Source of the DNA: Ridgeia piscesae
Taxonomy: Eukaryota; Annelida; Polychaeta; Sabellida; Siboglinidae
Reading direction: 5' to 3'
Assembly (NCBI GenBank): GCA_025642075.2
Contig: JAODUO010000184.1
Span: 297,501-361,500, forward strand
DNA: 64,000 nucleotides
Shown: positions 11,101-26,500 of the stretch, in pieces
Layout: every line of letters starts with the position of its first letter
Numbering within the stretch: position 1 is the first letter of the stretch
Translations under genes and position numbers: made by a program
The notes under the pieces: generated by a model
Database searches by the model: none
What the model was told of the DNA's origin: nothing
What the model saw: only the letters and a program-made list of their open reading frames with translations

Positions 11101-14100
11101 TACACACGCAGACACATGCACGCACTTGCTGCGTGTCATAGAATGGCTGCTCTTCTACCCACTTATGTAAGTGTGTCAGTGAGTGACTTACCGTTCGCGT
11201 GCGTTGTTAGCCTGGCGTCTCATGCGTTCTCGTTCGGCCTTCGTCTCCGGGCTACAGTCGTCGTCCTCAGAACCACTGTCACATAGATGACTACTACAAA
11301 TCACAACGTGCATCTGGAACGTCTTGACACGGTTCACCACTGACCCCATTGTCCGCCAAACATCAGGTTTCACAAGGTTCACCATTCTCTGTCAGTACTG
11401 TTCCGACCAACTGATCCTGTCACTAGTGGCTGGGTCTGCAGTCATTTCATCTTTGCTGTCTTGTGTATCAGTTATCATTTTGAATATGTAAAAAATTTTA
11501 CCGAGTGACATGATAAATTAATGCACAATTACTGAATGAACAGTATCTGAACACATTTTACAAATAAATTAACTAATGTTCAAAATTGTTGAAAAACCAA
11601 GTTTGGGAAGATCAATGCACTAAATGATTAAACATTGCGTGGCTGTTTGATAAGTTTCCTGCGATGATTATTAAAACCGTGAGCATGATACGTCAAATAT
11701 TGTTTACATTAGTTAGAATCGATGGGTAGCACCAGTACTGCCACATAGTGATTAAATGTTTCATATAATGGCTGCCACTCAAATGATCGTATAATAGATC
11801 ATCTACTCACTGATCGATTATAAAATTACACCAATTCCCATAATTTTGGCACATCGTAATACGTCTCAGAAGGTCCACCGACCACTGTCTAGTAACACAT
11901 GTCAGGTCTATCGAGCGTCCAGTTTTTGTCCACAAAGGTCCATATTACAAATCAGGTAACTTCCACCACTGTCCACCACACATAAAGTAAGTTTATTCAC
12001 AGAAACCACTGCATCATATACAAAATCACACAATATCGATTTTTCACTTTTAAACATTAAAAAACACGATTACAAGCTGTATTTTCTTACATAAAACTAG
12101 AATGTTTAATGACAAATATAGTGGCTGAAACATAACCACCCCTGGGGGTAAAATTCTCGTAAAACCGTGCATTTGTCCACATTATGAGCCTTGGTAGATG
12201 GCAATGCTTCTTAAATTATGAATGTTATTTTCTGATTAACCAGCGACAAATTATTAGAAGATTAATTTGGCTCCATCCTACACAACAACTTACCCGTCGC
12301 TCTTCTTCGAGCTCGCCTTGTGAGGTTCAGGGGTTGAGGGGGCGCAAGACATGTCTGCTGCCTTGTCTTCAGTGGCACTAGGTGGCGCCTCATGACTTTC
12401 TCGTCGCTCCTCTTGCTTCTCCAGCTTTTCCACCTTGATGCCGCCGTCTGTCGTCGGCTCGTCCGGCGTCTTTGTCTGCAGATCTACAGCACATGGTACA
12501 GTCAGTCAGCATGGCACAGTCAGTCTGCATGGCACAGTCAGTCAGCATAGCACAATCAGTCTGCATGGCACAGTTAGTCAGCACGGCACAGTCAGTCAAC
12601 ACGGCACAGTCAGTCAACATGGCACAGTTAGTCAGCACGGTACAGTCAGTCAACACGGCACAGTCAGTCAGCATGGCACAGTCAGTCAGCATGGCACAAT
12701 CAGTCTGCATGGCACAATCAGTCTGCATGGCACAGTTAGTCAGCATGGCACAGTCAGTCAACACGGCACAATCAGTCTGCATGGCACAGTCAGTCAGCAC
12801 GGCACAGTCAGTCAGCACGGCACAGTTAGTCAGCACGGCACAGTTAGTCAGCACGGCACAGTCAGTCAACACGGCACAGTCAGTCAGCATGGCACAGTTA
12901 GTCAGCATGGCACAGTCAGTCAGCACGGCACAGTTAGTCAGCACGGCACAGTCAGTCAGCACGGCACAGTCAGTCAGCATGGTACAGTTAGTCAGCACGG
13001 CACAGTCAGTCAGCATGGCACTTTCAGTCAGCATGGCACAGTCAATCAACATGGCACAGTCAGTTAGCATGGCACTGTCAGTCAGCATGGCACAGTCAAT
13101 CAACATGGTACTGTCAGTCAGCATGACACAGTCAGTCACCATGGCACTGTCAGTCAGCATGACACAGTCAATCAACATGGCACTGTCAATCAACATGGCA
13201 CAGTCAGTTAGCATGGCATGCGACAATATCAAAGGTCCAATGTACATGCAGCCAGGGTTGACTTTGATCTTAAAGTAGATTTCACTCTTAACAGTGATTT
13301 TCTATTATGAAAACTGTAAAGACCAGGGGACCATTTCAGGAACGTTGTTACAAGCTCTGTCCAGATTTTGGTCATTAATATCAAGTTTGATCCTTAACAG
13401 TGAACCACTGATCTTGAATACCTCAAAACTGTCAAAACCATGACGTGCCAGCGTGACATTGTCAATGGTGTGTCTTGGAAATAATGTCCTCTGTAATGTG
13501 GCAATGGGTGTGCTTTGAATGAAATTCCTTTAAGTTAACATAAAAATGTGTTTAATGATTATTTCTCCTTAAGAGATATGTGAAATGTTTCCTGGACACA
13601 CCGTCATGACAAAAGGCAATGTGGGGTGAACAAAATATCAACGTTCTGACAGGACGGCTGGTTGATGGATTTGAATCCCAGTCCTCTTAATGAACAGTCT
13701 GGTGTTCTGGTCACTGGCGATCTTGTTTAGTCCAACTTAACATTTCTATCAATGACAACACAAGGTCCAGGACCAACTGTGGTTGTAATATGTATACTTC
13801 GCACTGCGACCATGTTAATTGCTTGTGTAATCACTAAAACAATTCCTGCCTAACCCGCTACGAGTCAAAAGAATGAAGCGAGATGAAATTTATGTCACCA
13901 GATGGCGCCACTCACTTGTGTACATGGCTGAAGCATCCGGTCTCGATGTCGCATCTTTCCTCTTTGCCAGCGACGCATGTGATCCTGCACCCTGGTGACA
14001 GACAAATACACTAATCAACGTTTATACATATCCAGCCGAAACAAGACCGATTTCATGCATAGCATATTATTCACAGAAACTAACATTAATTTAAATATGT

Positions 14101-17100
14101 ATATTTATGAATCACATAAAAACATCTGTAAATGTTCACTAGCAATCACACACACCAACAACAAGAGACAAAACCAAAAACAACTGTCCCGGTAGCGTAA
14201 TGTAACAGGTAGAGGCATACCATGTGCGAGTCCATCGAGTGGATGCCGATGCCGGGCACGTATCCCATGACGCCTGGGGGTATGGGCAGGCCGTTGGAAT
14301 GTGGAGGGGGTGGCATCATGCCGGGAGGAAGGACCTGGCCCGCTTCCGCGTGGTTCCGCAGCACGTGGATCGCATCGTCCAGTCGCTCCTCCATCCGACT
14401 TTGCTGTTGTCGACAAACAAACACATTCACTTAGCCCAGACATGTAAAGTGTGTGTGGGTGACTACTGACCACACAGGTCAAATGTGTGGCTATGTATCT
14501 GGACCACACCCAGTGTTTTAAGGAACCTTTATATAAACCGAAACATGAAACATGAACATGTAACATCCATATGCTTTAACATCATTCTAATGTGTTTTCA
14601 AAACTATTCGCTAGAGGGCACCACCAGATGAAGCATTTATTGTGGTCATGTTGGACTGGATTTGGCTGAATTGAAGGGTCCGTTTGCGGGCGGGTTTGGC
14701 TGACATGCGGCAAACGTAAAGGTTAAAGAGTCTCCCATTAGCAGATATAAATGTTGCATGTGAACCACCTCATCGCAATAAACTAAAAAAATAACACAGC
14801 ATTGCATAACGTGGCTACTGATCATTTAAGATTGAGTGTTTTTTTCAGCGTAGTAAAATCAAAAAGAATAACAAAATGTTAATCAACTGAGGCAACAGTG
14901 TTTTGGCTGTTCTTGATGCCAGACCCGATGTTATACAAATATGTTATAAAACATCATGGATTTGGGGAAGAATCCATTTGAATATATTTGTTAAAAAATT
15001 GTAAAAAAGTCTAGATAAATTACATACTTGAATAATGTCAACCATCCACAAAACATGACGTATTTGTGTAAATGACCACAGCACACATAATTGCAATAAT
15101 GTAAATATTTCTACCAACTGTCATATGGTATATGTAAAACAGAACTTATGATGCAAACAAAACAAAGCACGCATTACTAACTAATAAGTAAACCAATACA
15201 AGAACAAATCTGAAACCAACTGGTCCAGGTTAACAAAATTCATGAGCAATTTTAATAGATTTTACATTAGGACGTTAGCAGTAGGCCTACTTGGCACTGC
15301 CACCAGTCACCTCCACTTTAATCACCAGATGGCAGCATATGTCTGGTGCTGTGGCATTTACTGCCCAGCCCGCAGTACAAGTTCAGCTACGCGGTAAATG
15401 ACAGCGGATAAAACCAAGCCAAATCAAGCAAAACAAGTAACCAAACCACACACAAGCAGCACAGCACAGACAGCACAGCACAGATGAACACATATTCACA
15501 ACTTGCTGATATCACACCGGACCGGACATGGAATGACATTGAACCACCACCACTGAACTAATGAACTAACTACCCGTGCAAACCTTCAGCAACAGCTGAC
15601 AAGCCTCCCTTACAACCAACGCAAGCCCATTGTGAGCCAAACCCTCCCAGCAATAAACGTCACGTCGTCTACAACACTACACTGCAGCGTCACTCCGAAT
15701 AACCCGACTGTAACCCCCAAAGCCCTCCTGTAGTTCCCCGCCTGATGCCACATCGACCAAAGCCCCTCCACCGATACTGAACCGTGCCCAACTAGCCCAA
15801 GCCCAACAGCCCGACGCCTCCACCCCATAAGCGAGGGCATTTACCTCGGCCTGGTCTCGCAAGATGTGTATGGCATCATCCAAACGCTCCTCCATTTGGG
15901 TTTGCTAGTTGAGAAACGGAGTGACATAGCCTGCTTTACGTGCGTTCGCGTACACAGTAGTGACATGTTAATTAGTGACGCTGAGAAGACGGTAAGTGAC
16001 ACGATACCACGCATGCTGACACTCATTCATTCATTCATCAGGAATACTTCGATCGCACGCCCAAACTCCTATTATTACTAGAAGCCCCAAAACTGGTTAA
16101 ACAAACCTGTTGCTATGGAAACGACTGTTAAGCTGGATTCTGGACATCGGTGCGAATATTTACACTCATTTTAACATGTTAAATGTCGAGACTGAACTAC
16201 ACCGATTGTTTTCTTGCATATGCAAAGTTATGTACAGATGTAGAAAAGCAAAACATGACATGCGGGAAAGAAACTGCCACATACTCGGTCACATGACAGC
16301 GTGTCATGTGACAGGGTGACACTGTCACATGGCATGGGGCAAGGTAAACTTACGAGTGAGTGGAGGTGACTCTCAAAGTGGGGTGAGGTAGTGCTCTGTG
16401 TCGGTCGAGTCCACTGACTAGAGGGTCCTGAAAACAGCAAGAACACTGTAACCATGGCAACGGCCAGCTAATATGACGCTTGCCATAGCAACAGCCCGGG
16501 AATATGATGGTGTTACTACATATGTAAAGCCTCTGTTGACAGGAACATACTGCCATGGGCAATCGCAGTACAAATAGACACAACTTGCACTTTATTTTCT
16601 GACATTATTACGTTTTTCTGTTTTTCCACACTTTCTATTTGCAAAGTATCAAGCAACTGGTTCATCTGTGATGCCAAGAACTATACCTAACATGTTTGTT
16701 GTGTGTGGAAATGCTATTGTGATAAGCCAAGGGTTCGCACTGGACACTTCACTGCTGTTCAGAACGCCTGGCTATGATGGCTCACACTTATGATCAGCAC
16801 ATGGTTTAACAGAGCTGGACACCATGTCAGAAAACACATGATATTGTGAACAACTACTCAAATCTTTCACAAATAACCTGCATGAATACCATGAGAAACT
16901 CTCCCCTGTAACTGATGGATGAGACATACTGCTACTATTACATTTAATAAAAGTCTATGTAACGTCCCCAAACAATCCGAGGAAATTATGTACTTCCGAC
17001 AGGGACGGGAAGAGCCACAGGGAAGAACTCCGCCCCACAGACCCACCACAACCCTGTCAATTTACATTTCCTGCTACAACCGAAATGGAGCCCAGCTGCT

Positions 17101-20100
17101 GTGCTAGATCTAGACTATAGACCCGACCAACCATCTCGACCAACCGTCTCAACCGTCTCGTCTGACTGCTCCATTCCACCCACAACTGTCCCCCGTCCCA
17201 CAGGTGTGTCTCATTATGTCACCCATCATCACCCATATAGTGTCACCTGTAACAAGCTATGTCTGTGTGACACTTTTCCAATCAACTGTGTCCATTTGTA
17301 TCTGTTGTGTCTAGTCCCGTTTCTTTGGTCCCACTTTTTTGTAGCTTCGTCTCTTCAAAGCTGGAAATTTTTTGCCAAGTAACTCTCTTTTATCCAAGCC
17401 CCACCCCTTTTGTCCAAGTCCCACCTCTTTTGTCCAATGTCCAAGCCCCATTTCTTTTATACAGACCCTTTCTCTGTTGAACAAGACCTGCCTCTGTAGT
17501 GTTTAGTCACTACTACAACACTGTGTAAGAGAAGATGGAAAGGGTTCTTACCTGACATGGGCGGGGGTGACGAGACAGGGGTTGAGGGGTTTGAGCCATA
17601 ACTGCTGCTGGTGTGGTCTGTTGAATAAATCTGCAACAATGAAACAAATCCCAACATTAGAACGCTTAAAATATAAGTTAAATCAGCCACAAACGCCCAT
17701 GACTCACACTAGCACTGGACGGCCATCACACAGTAAACATCTCATTCACATCAGTCGGTATCAACCAGTTCACACACCGACTGATTTTGTGAAACACCAC
17801 ACTCCTCTCTCCTTGTTTTGTCTGTGTGTCCACACAACACCACACAGTCCTCTAGATATCCACGTGGTCGTGGTGTTCTGGTGTTAGTGGGAATCACCTC
17901 CACAGTGTTATCGCCTGGCTCTGGCACGCTCCCAATAAAACACCAAAAGACACACGTTTTAAAGAAACAAACGTGGTCACATGACACACAAATAAATTAC
18001 ACTGACGTATAAAAAAACAAATCGCATTGTTTGCAACTATGATGATGATGCAAGGGTTCTTTTGGTGTCATTCAGTGATCTGTCCGGTCTGGATGGTAAT
18101 GGCTGAATATTACATTTTCACAGCTATGCCTCCTCCATCAGCTTTACAAAACTCTATTTTCTTCTCAACCCAATAGTATAGAGCCAACTTCTGTAGTATC
18201 TAGAAAGAAGATTTACATAATCAGTGTCACAGACAGACATTGCCACCAGCTGACGCCACTAGTCCCAGCCTGTGGTGGCTCTGGCAGACGCCCCTGTGCT
18301 GTTGACAAGTTCAAGGGTGCCCTCAAGTCTGACACATAGCCCAGGGCCACTGGACAGTGTAACTTACCCCATATCAGCATCCAGTCGCTACAACCCAACA
18401 ACCACAGGCAGGAAGTGATAACCAGAGGCAACACTGTACTTTCTCTACATCGATTAGATAGTAATCTGTATCCCTGTCCTCCAAATCACCAGTGATCACA
18501 GCTTAGTTATGGCACTGATATCTCTGATACGCTCCCTAGCGTAAACAGAAATAACAGGCCTACAAACTACAAATAGATACACTGAGAAAGTGAGTACAGA
18601 ATAGACACAGGCAAATGAAATAAGACAGCTTGGCATCCGTACAAAGCCGACCAGCTGCTGTACCCGTGGTAACGTGGTCATAAGTCTTGTGCTGGTGACC
18701 TACATACTGCGTGTGTTACTCCCATGACAACCTAAACCATCATTTTTACGTGGCCGAGATTTCCTCCACACTTCGGCATGACAGAGCATCCGAACAGGTG
18801 AACACAACTCCAACAGCCTCTCAAATCTGCTAGATCTCCCCTCAACTAACACCCACAAACATTCTACTTCGAACCTCCCAATGTATACTCTGTTTCGCCG
18901 TTCATACACCACAACAAACCGACAGTGCAGAAATGCTGATATAACTCTATGAATCAGGCGTAGGCTCCACCGATAACCTCTGCACTTCTCGCGATACAAC
19001 TTGCCGCGGTCCTGTTAACACAGATAAGCACCCCTCAGACAGCGGCTACAACCAGCCAGCCCACACCAGCCCGGGCCAACCAGAGCTGTCAGTCAGGCCC
19101 CGTTGATGGAGACCAGACCAGGGCCGACCCAAGTGAAGAACGACTGCTGATTGCAGGGTTAAGCAAACCCCAGATATGGGCAGATTACAGACTTTTAATG
19201 GGCGCTCATTGGACGAGACACAGGCCACCCTTCGCAGCGGTGTTGACATCTGAACAAAGGAGACTTCCAGGAATAAAGGACAGGTCAGGCCGGAGAACGC
19301 ACTATAATTAGCCGGCCGCAAGTAAACACAACGTTCCCCAGCAGAGGGCCCTGCGAGTCGGGCTTCTTTGCGTTTTTTGTAGGTGCCTTGCGCTGTATTT
19401 ACAGAAATCACCACATAGCTGTTGTTCTCAAGATATCCTCCCCGTCTTCCCAACTCTAAATGTACATCTTCGATATCAGTGTTCTTAATTTGAACATTTC
19501 AGAAATCTTTAAAAAAACAAAACATCTAATCCCACATCTGACTTTACTTTTTCTAGTATTGTTTGTACAAGTAATACATTGATATGCAAATGACCTTCCA
19601 CAAGCAATAACCAAAGAATAAGTTATGTGAACTTCAAGAAATATGCCTGAACTACAGCTAACATAATCATGAGGACAGAAAGCAGAAACAAAACCACTGC
19701 GATTTGGTTTAAGATTGTGCCGCGATCAACTCAGATAGATAACAAAGTCGCTTGCACTGTCTGCCTGTGGGTAGCTTCAATTTCTTGGAAATGAAAAAGC
19801 TGGTGCACTGTCTGTTTGGACGAAACAGGGCCAATGGCTCTAGCAGAATTACGCTTGTAAACCAAACATTTCAACAAGACTGTTTGTCTATCATTGAGCA
19901 AACTGAATCTGTTCATCTAGCCTGATTTCTTGTGTATCACAGTCCTGCTGATGCAAAGCAAACTAACATCACTAGGGATATGACTAAAATGCAACTACAC
20001 AGTAATCACTTCAGTCCATGTCAACACATAAGTTCATACAAAATTTGAATGACAAATATCTGGCAACTTTTGCATAACTCGGATTTATCCCCGAGGCCTT

Positions 20101-20536
20101 GGAAAAAAGAAGACAAACAATTCTTGGAGTGAAATAACACTGTTGCAAACAGGATCATACAAAAATAGTCAAATATGACACAATTTACTGTGCCCCACGT
20201 CTGAGATGGTGGAGTGCTACAGTTGGGTGTAGAAGCCCCTGTCCTTGTAGACTGGAGTTGGGGGGAGACCTGGATGTTGCCACAGACATGAGACAGCTGT
20301 GCCCACTGGCCCAGCTGTGCTATCACAGTAGTTGTACAACAGCTGCCCGCCGCCCACAACTACCAGCTGTCTCTGTCCACAGTACACACATACATACACA
20401 CACATAGTATACACACATACATACACACATACCTACATGCACATACATACACATATAGTATACACACATACACATACACACATACCTACATGCACAGATT
20501 ACACACACACAAACACACTCATGCACGCCTACACAT

Positions 20537-20587
<51 letters not shown>

Positions 20588-23500
20588 CAAACAAAAACTC
20601 ATGAATGCCTACAAATACACAATACACGAATATACACAATACACGAACGCCCGCACGCACGCATGCACATACATGACCTTTTCATCATATCTTTCACATC
20701 ACACAATACATTACATCACACCTCTCTATCATACAAGACCTGATCACAAATACCCCCAAATCACACACACACCTTCTGCATTACATGTGACCTCCACACC
20801 ACACCACACCACACCACACCACACCACACCACACCACACCACACCACACCACACCACACCACACCACACCACACCACACCACACCACACCACACCACACA
20901 CATCACTGCGCCCGTGGCACACACCAAGTCACCCCCACCAAGTCATCCGAACCCTAAGTATCTGTAGAAACCCTTGACTTTTGCCACCTTTCATTTGGAT
21001 GTTCAGACAATTTTCCCTTTCTCACGCCTTCTTACAATCTGACTCCACCTGTCCTAGAAAGGACAACTTAATCAGGAATATAACAGGATCCAATATGGAA
21101 ACCTCTTGGCAAAATCAAATCAACTATCTGCTATTTGTTCAGATCAACTCCATCAACAACTTCCCGTCTACAAACGCACGATGAGACCTCATCTCTACCC
21201 AATGATTACATCTTTGTAAACTTTCTTATCGTGTGCAAAACTAACAGTAGAAACATAAATTAAACCAAAATTACAACCAGCTTATGATCCCAGTGACGGA
21301 CACAGAGGCAATGAGGCCTTGACCTTCCTAGAGGGCAACTCCACTGAAACCTTTGCGCATCACGGTTGATTGGTCAAGAAGACGGGATCAAGAAGACGGC
21401 ATGGTGGTGCTAGGAGAGCCGTGATTACCTGACTGACGTCTTTGATGCCAAGTAATTGCCCCAGCCGACACTAACCCCGAGCACTGGTGACGAGTACATT
21501 TAAACCAAGCCTCGGTCTACCGCCCCCAGCGGGATCGAGTAAATCCTCGGTAAAAACTCACGAAGAAGTTCCTGTCTCGCCCTTTCTCACACAGGACGAG
21601 AAGATCGAACCCTCTCGGCGTGATACGGATCCCGACAGACGTCAACGTGGCGCGGTCTTGAAGTGACTTGTGGGTAAACCAGCAGAACCGACATCTCTAG
21701 ATCGCTTTGATCATGCCGCCGGTTGGTGCACGCTCCGACAGATTCCTCGACAGCACAGATGCCGCAATTACGACACTTACATGCGTCTGTTTCTAATGTC
21801 ACGCTCAATGTGCTCGGCCTCCGTGGCGGATGCTGTCAGCCTGACTGTGCGCGGCTTTCACAAAAACTGAATCGAGTGCTACATCTGAGTTTGTCTATGT
21901 TGCGTGTGGAGGATGTCACGAAGGTCACAGTTCCTTGCAAGTGTGTTAGAATAGACCGTGTCACGTCACATATCTCAGGGGAACAATCCTCAACTTTAAG
22001 TATTTATAAGCATATATATATATAACACAACAATATATATAAATAGTAAACCTCAATAAGAGACAAGGGTGACAGAATAAACTGTCAAGATATCAGCCTG
22101 ATGCAGACATTCTACTTTTTTTCCTTAGATGCAATTGGCACTCTGTTTTTTTTCTTAGTTACTAACCGCTGCAACAACTTCTTTCAGTTAAAACATGCAA
22201 TTTACACAAACTTCCCATTCGTATAAGGAAAAAACAGTTGCATCAAACTGACACAGTTAAATCGTTCCTGTTAATTTCCAACTACACACAACGCGTTTCC
22301 GCAGTCATTCCGATGTGTCAACTTACAGAAGCGAGTGCCTTGCCGAGAGCGTCGCCGGTCTCAGGCGAACCACCAGGGGGCGCTGTGACCGATGTGTTCG
22401 TGTGATTCGTGGCACCGACAATCTCGGAACTGTTGACCGCTGGCGATGTGCTGGTGTAGGGGGTGGACGACGGGGGTAACGACCCCCCTCGGAAACTGGA
22501 CATAGGTGGAAGCCCTGACATCATCTCGGCATTGGGGGACATCGGATGGTAGCCCTGGGAACACAGAGGCACACATTGTCACTTTATTGCATTACAACAA
22601 TTTACCCTCTTACGTAAATATTGTTCAACCATTTGGCAGTTGTATGTGTTCTGGTATCTCTGTCTTACACATACGACCACTGGGGAAAAAGAATACATCT
22701 TACAATAGTATATCATGAATAAATTATTTATTACTTTAACACAAAAGCAGCCCCACCACCCACAACAACTGCTAGTGTCTGCTGCCCACAAATTTGTTTT
22801 TTACAATTTTAATATTTTGTGCATTCTAAATACAATTGAGAAGGCAGAATTCCTGAGCCGTCCCTGGGTGACCCTAATTTACAGTGACTGCATTCCAAGG
22901 TGACCGAAAAACAATGTTTAAGACGAACAAATTAAACTACAGTTTGTCTACCTAATATGCATTGGTACAGATTACTTGTATAGATAACGTGTTTGAACTG
23001 TTTGAATAAACACTTTGACTACCCGGTAGATGCAGTAAGTGAGTAAGCGTACCATAGTTTCCCGCGCGTGATGCATGCCGTATGATGAGGGTTGTGAGTA
23101 CTGGGAGCTGCCGTGGAGCATGGAGGAGGGTGGGTACCCTGGCCCCGGCAACGTTGTACTCGTCATCGTCCATGGGTCCGCGCCATGACCACCAACGCCA
23201 TCTAGCAACAAATATCAACATTGCAATGCTGTGACCACCAACGCTTTCTAGTGACAATGACAGCACTACTATCTAAGAATCAAACAAACAAAGGATGATG
23301 TGAAAGTGATTAAAAATAAACACATTACATTCATAAACATATCCGTGCTATAGTTCATTTAAGGAGTATGTTTAAAGATATGATTCATGTCACCAGCCAA
23401 CACTGGTATTTTTATTATTTTTTTCAGCAACGTTTTCTTTAAAATAAAACTGAACATAAAACAACACAAAACGATGTACTGATGTTTTTTCTACACCTTC

Positions 23501-26500
23501 ATTCAACAGCAATTTTGGTACAAAGTCTCTGTGGCTGTTGTTTTGTACAACTCCGGTCCGGAAACACACCGTAAGATCACCCAGCGGCAAAACCACAAGC
23601 GAAGGAGGATCGCGAGGATGGGGGAGGGGTTATTAATTGGTGCAAGGAGGCGGAAATAGGAACGGACAGGGGAGGGAGAGTCTGCTGCCACCAATTAGTG
23701 TCGCATCAGGAAGAATTAACTCATGCACTGACCACCTGGACACTGGTCACTACCAACTTCTGACCAGTGGGGATTAGTACAGACCTCCCACCCAGAACAT
23801 CTCTGGTGATTTGTGTACCTATCTACATGTCAAAACATCCAGGCACTTGTCTAACTCTTGACGCTGTGAATCAAGTGGATGTAGATGGGAAAACAGGCCA
23901 GGACAGGGTTGTACCAACAGGGTGGGGGGTGGGGGTCATTATGTCCTTCATAGCAACCCACCATATCATGTTTATCAGAGTTCCTAATATCCCCTGTTGT
24001 CTTCTTTCTGTCTCTGATCTTTGGCATAGCTAGATTCCAGTTTCATCTTCCTTTGATAATTAGATAAATCCTACACTACAAACTATCTTTACTGACACTG
24101 TCAACTATTTACCTGCTATTAGATTTTATCTCAAGATAAGTTCCTAAACTTCAACAATGATAACAAACGTCTCTGTTTTCCTCTGGGTCTATTACAACCA
24201 ACTTGGGTTTAATGTCTTCAATTCGGGTCTGCGTTTGACACTGGACTTTAATTGTCTGGTCAAGAGTGCGTGTTTGTTATAAAACAGACACGCGTGGTCA
24301 TCTTTGGGGGTCACTGCCCTGGCAACTTGTACACTAGTTATGATACTGACCGTAAACTGAATGGGGTAAACACCCTACATTGGAGGGTTGCACTGACTCA
24401 TTGCTCCTGTGGGTTTTTAGACCTGATATTGGGTAGAAATCAGGGTTACTTCAACGGGGTGTTGATATAGCATCCAGGGACTGTTAAAGGGTGGGAGTGT
24501 GACAGAAACATAAAAACCCTTGGGGTGGTGGTAGTGTACCCTCTCTCACCAAAACATGTCATTCTGTGTCAGATTGGTGGATGTGTACAACCACTCCACC
24601 CTTAGTATATGTGAACTATATGAGTATACATAAACAGTAATATAGTAGTCGATGTCTGACTACTTCCTAATTTGTGATTAACACAAGTCAATGCTTGGCA
24701 AGTTTTATGACCACAGAATTCAGCAAATAGTGCAGAAACACGTGCGTAACTTAACCACAATTCTACTATGTACACTACTGTACTTATAGCGATCAATGAA
24801 AACATCCATCGTCAAAGACTAAATCTATTCTATGTCAGTGTCCTTGTTCAACACCAGTTACATGTCTAGTGACGCGATGTGTCCACTATCTAGTGTCAAC
24901 TAGTGACGTGTCCAATGACACTAGTAATGACACTCCTTCATTCAGCTCAGTTGTTGATAGATATCTGTAAGTCATCTTCTGCGTCATTTACCTAATGCGT
25001 TGATGTCTTTAATTCATTGCTTCCACCTTTGTGGCCGCCGATTTTCTTTCACTGATGATCGTTAAGCGGTTAAGTATCTGCATATTTTAATCTGCTATAA
25101 TACATTGCCATGTAATGTCCTTTGATATTGCCACTTCATCTCTAGTTCTCTACCCAGAACACATCAAGTCCATTCTAATGGCCGCATTTTCCTTGAACCA
25201 GGTTTCGGGTCAGATGTATATTTGAATTTAAATACGGTAAATGTGTAGTTGACTTTACTAGAAGCTCATGTAATTGAAGCCCTAATTGATGTTCGTATTC
25301 GGTGTATTTCTAAGAAAAACTAACAATACTTATCAGGTATCTGACATGTTTGAAAATGTTTTAGGATCTTAAATGCTGATAAATACAAACCTACTTAACC
25401 TGACAGCCTTCTTTATTGGTTAATGGATCAATTCTAGATTCTCAACACTGTACACTGAGCTTGATCCGCGAGGATACTGGTGCATAAGTCGTTGTTATTA
25501 TTATTATGTAGCATATATCTTGTGTATTTGAAATCTTTGTATAATGCATTTCATTAAATCATGTTTCATAACACATTTTAAATTAGTGCGTATTCACAAT
25601 TGTTAACACATTAGACCCTGATTATATGTGATAACCATCAAGCACTAACAACTGCAATAATTTCTAGATTTTCAAAAGTTTGTATAAAAATATAAACATT
25701 TTAACAGAAGTATTTTATTCAGTGTTAATTTTTTTAAACAACTTATTTGACCCCGACGCTTGTATCCATGACGGGAACCTGTCCGTGGAGCCCACTGCCC
25801 CAGGCTGTGTGTACGCAGCACGCAGTGGGGTCTTTCTCTCAAGCCATGTTTCTACACGGTTCCCATGTCACCTACGCACGACTGCTGGAATGCGATTTCG
25901 CAGTAAAACCCAATGCCCCCAACCTCCAAGAAAACACGCACAACCCCCTCCCATTGTAGCTGGTTGTACAGGTTTTACCTGATAATAAACATTTGCCAAA
26001 ATTCTGAAAGATTGGGGGGGGGGGTATTTTCACAACTTGGAAGTTAATATTTTGTTGTACCAATGGCAAAGATTGGGGAAATCAGGGATTTTGTACACAA
26101 CAAAACTGGGAAGAGATACCTGGATGTGAATGTTCTAAACATGAATGCTGACTAGAAAAACTGAGAAAATCTTACCACAACAGGAATTTACTATTTAGCT
26201 GCTTAGAAAGATCAGAGAAAATTTGTCTTCAAATATCTGAAAGGTTGTTCCGATTTTGGTTGCGGAGACCAGGAGGGTGCAGCTGACACAGGTACTGGTT
26301 CCCAGTGTTTTCCCCTCCCCTTCCCAGGTAGAGCAGGGATATAAGATGGGAAAATAAATCGTACCTTGATATGAATATTCACTGTAGAGACTGGGAGGAC
26401 CTCCAGGTTTGGGAGAGGGATAACGCGCCGAATCCTGGTTGAACTCTTCTGGATTGGGCGAGTAGACCTGGAAACAAAGACACAACGTTAGCACAGATCT

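Larger units (their letters stand above)
17631..22326 (-). other. Intron within AD2 (between exons 8 and 9)
   Basis: The 4.7-kb intron is largely unique. It contains simple repeats at 20.4-20.9 kb and two GC-balanced, repeat-free blocks (about 19,040-19,350 and 21,290-21,860) that stand out from the AT-rich surroundings and may be regulatory. No coding exon was recognised. Confidence 0.7.

Noticed and set aside
12390..13247. A 285-codon minus-strand open frame and a 268-codon plus-strand frame over the 18-bp array
   Set aside because: The period is a multiple of three, so every frame stays open. The minus frame runs into exon 14 out of the correct phase.
13916..13984. Alternative acceptor seven bases downstream for exon 13
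   Set aside because: It would shift the frame relative to exons 12 and 14; the upstream CACCAG keeps every phase.
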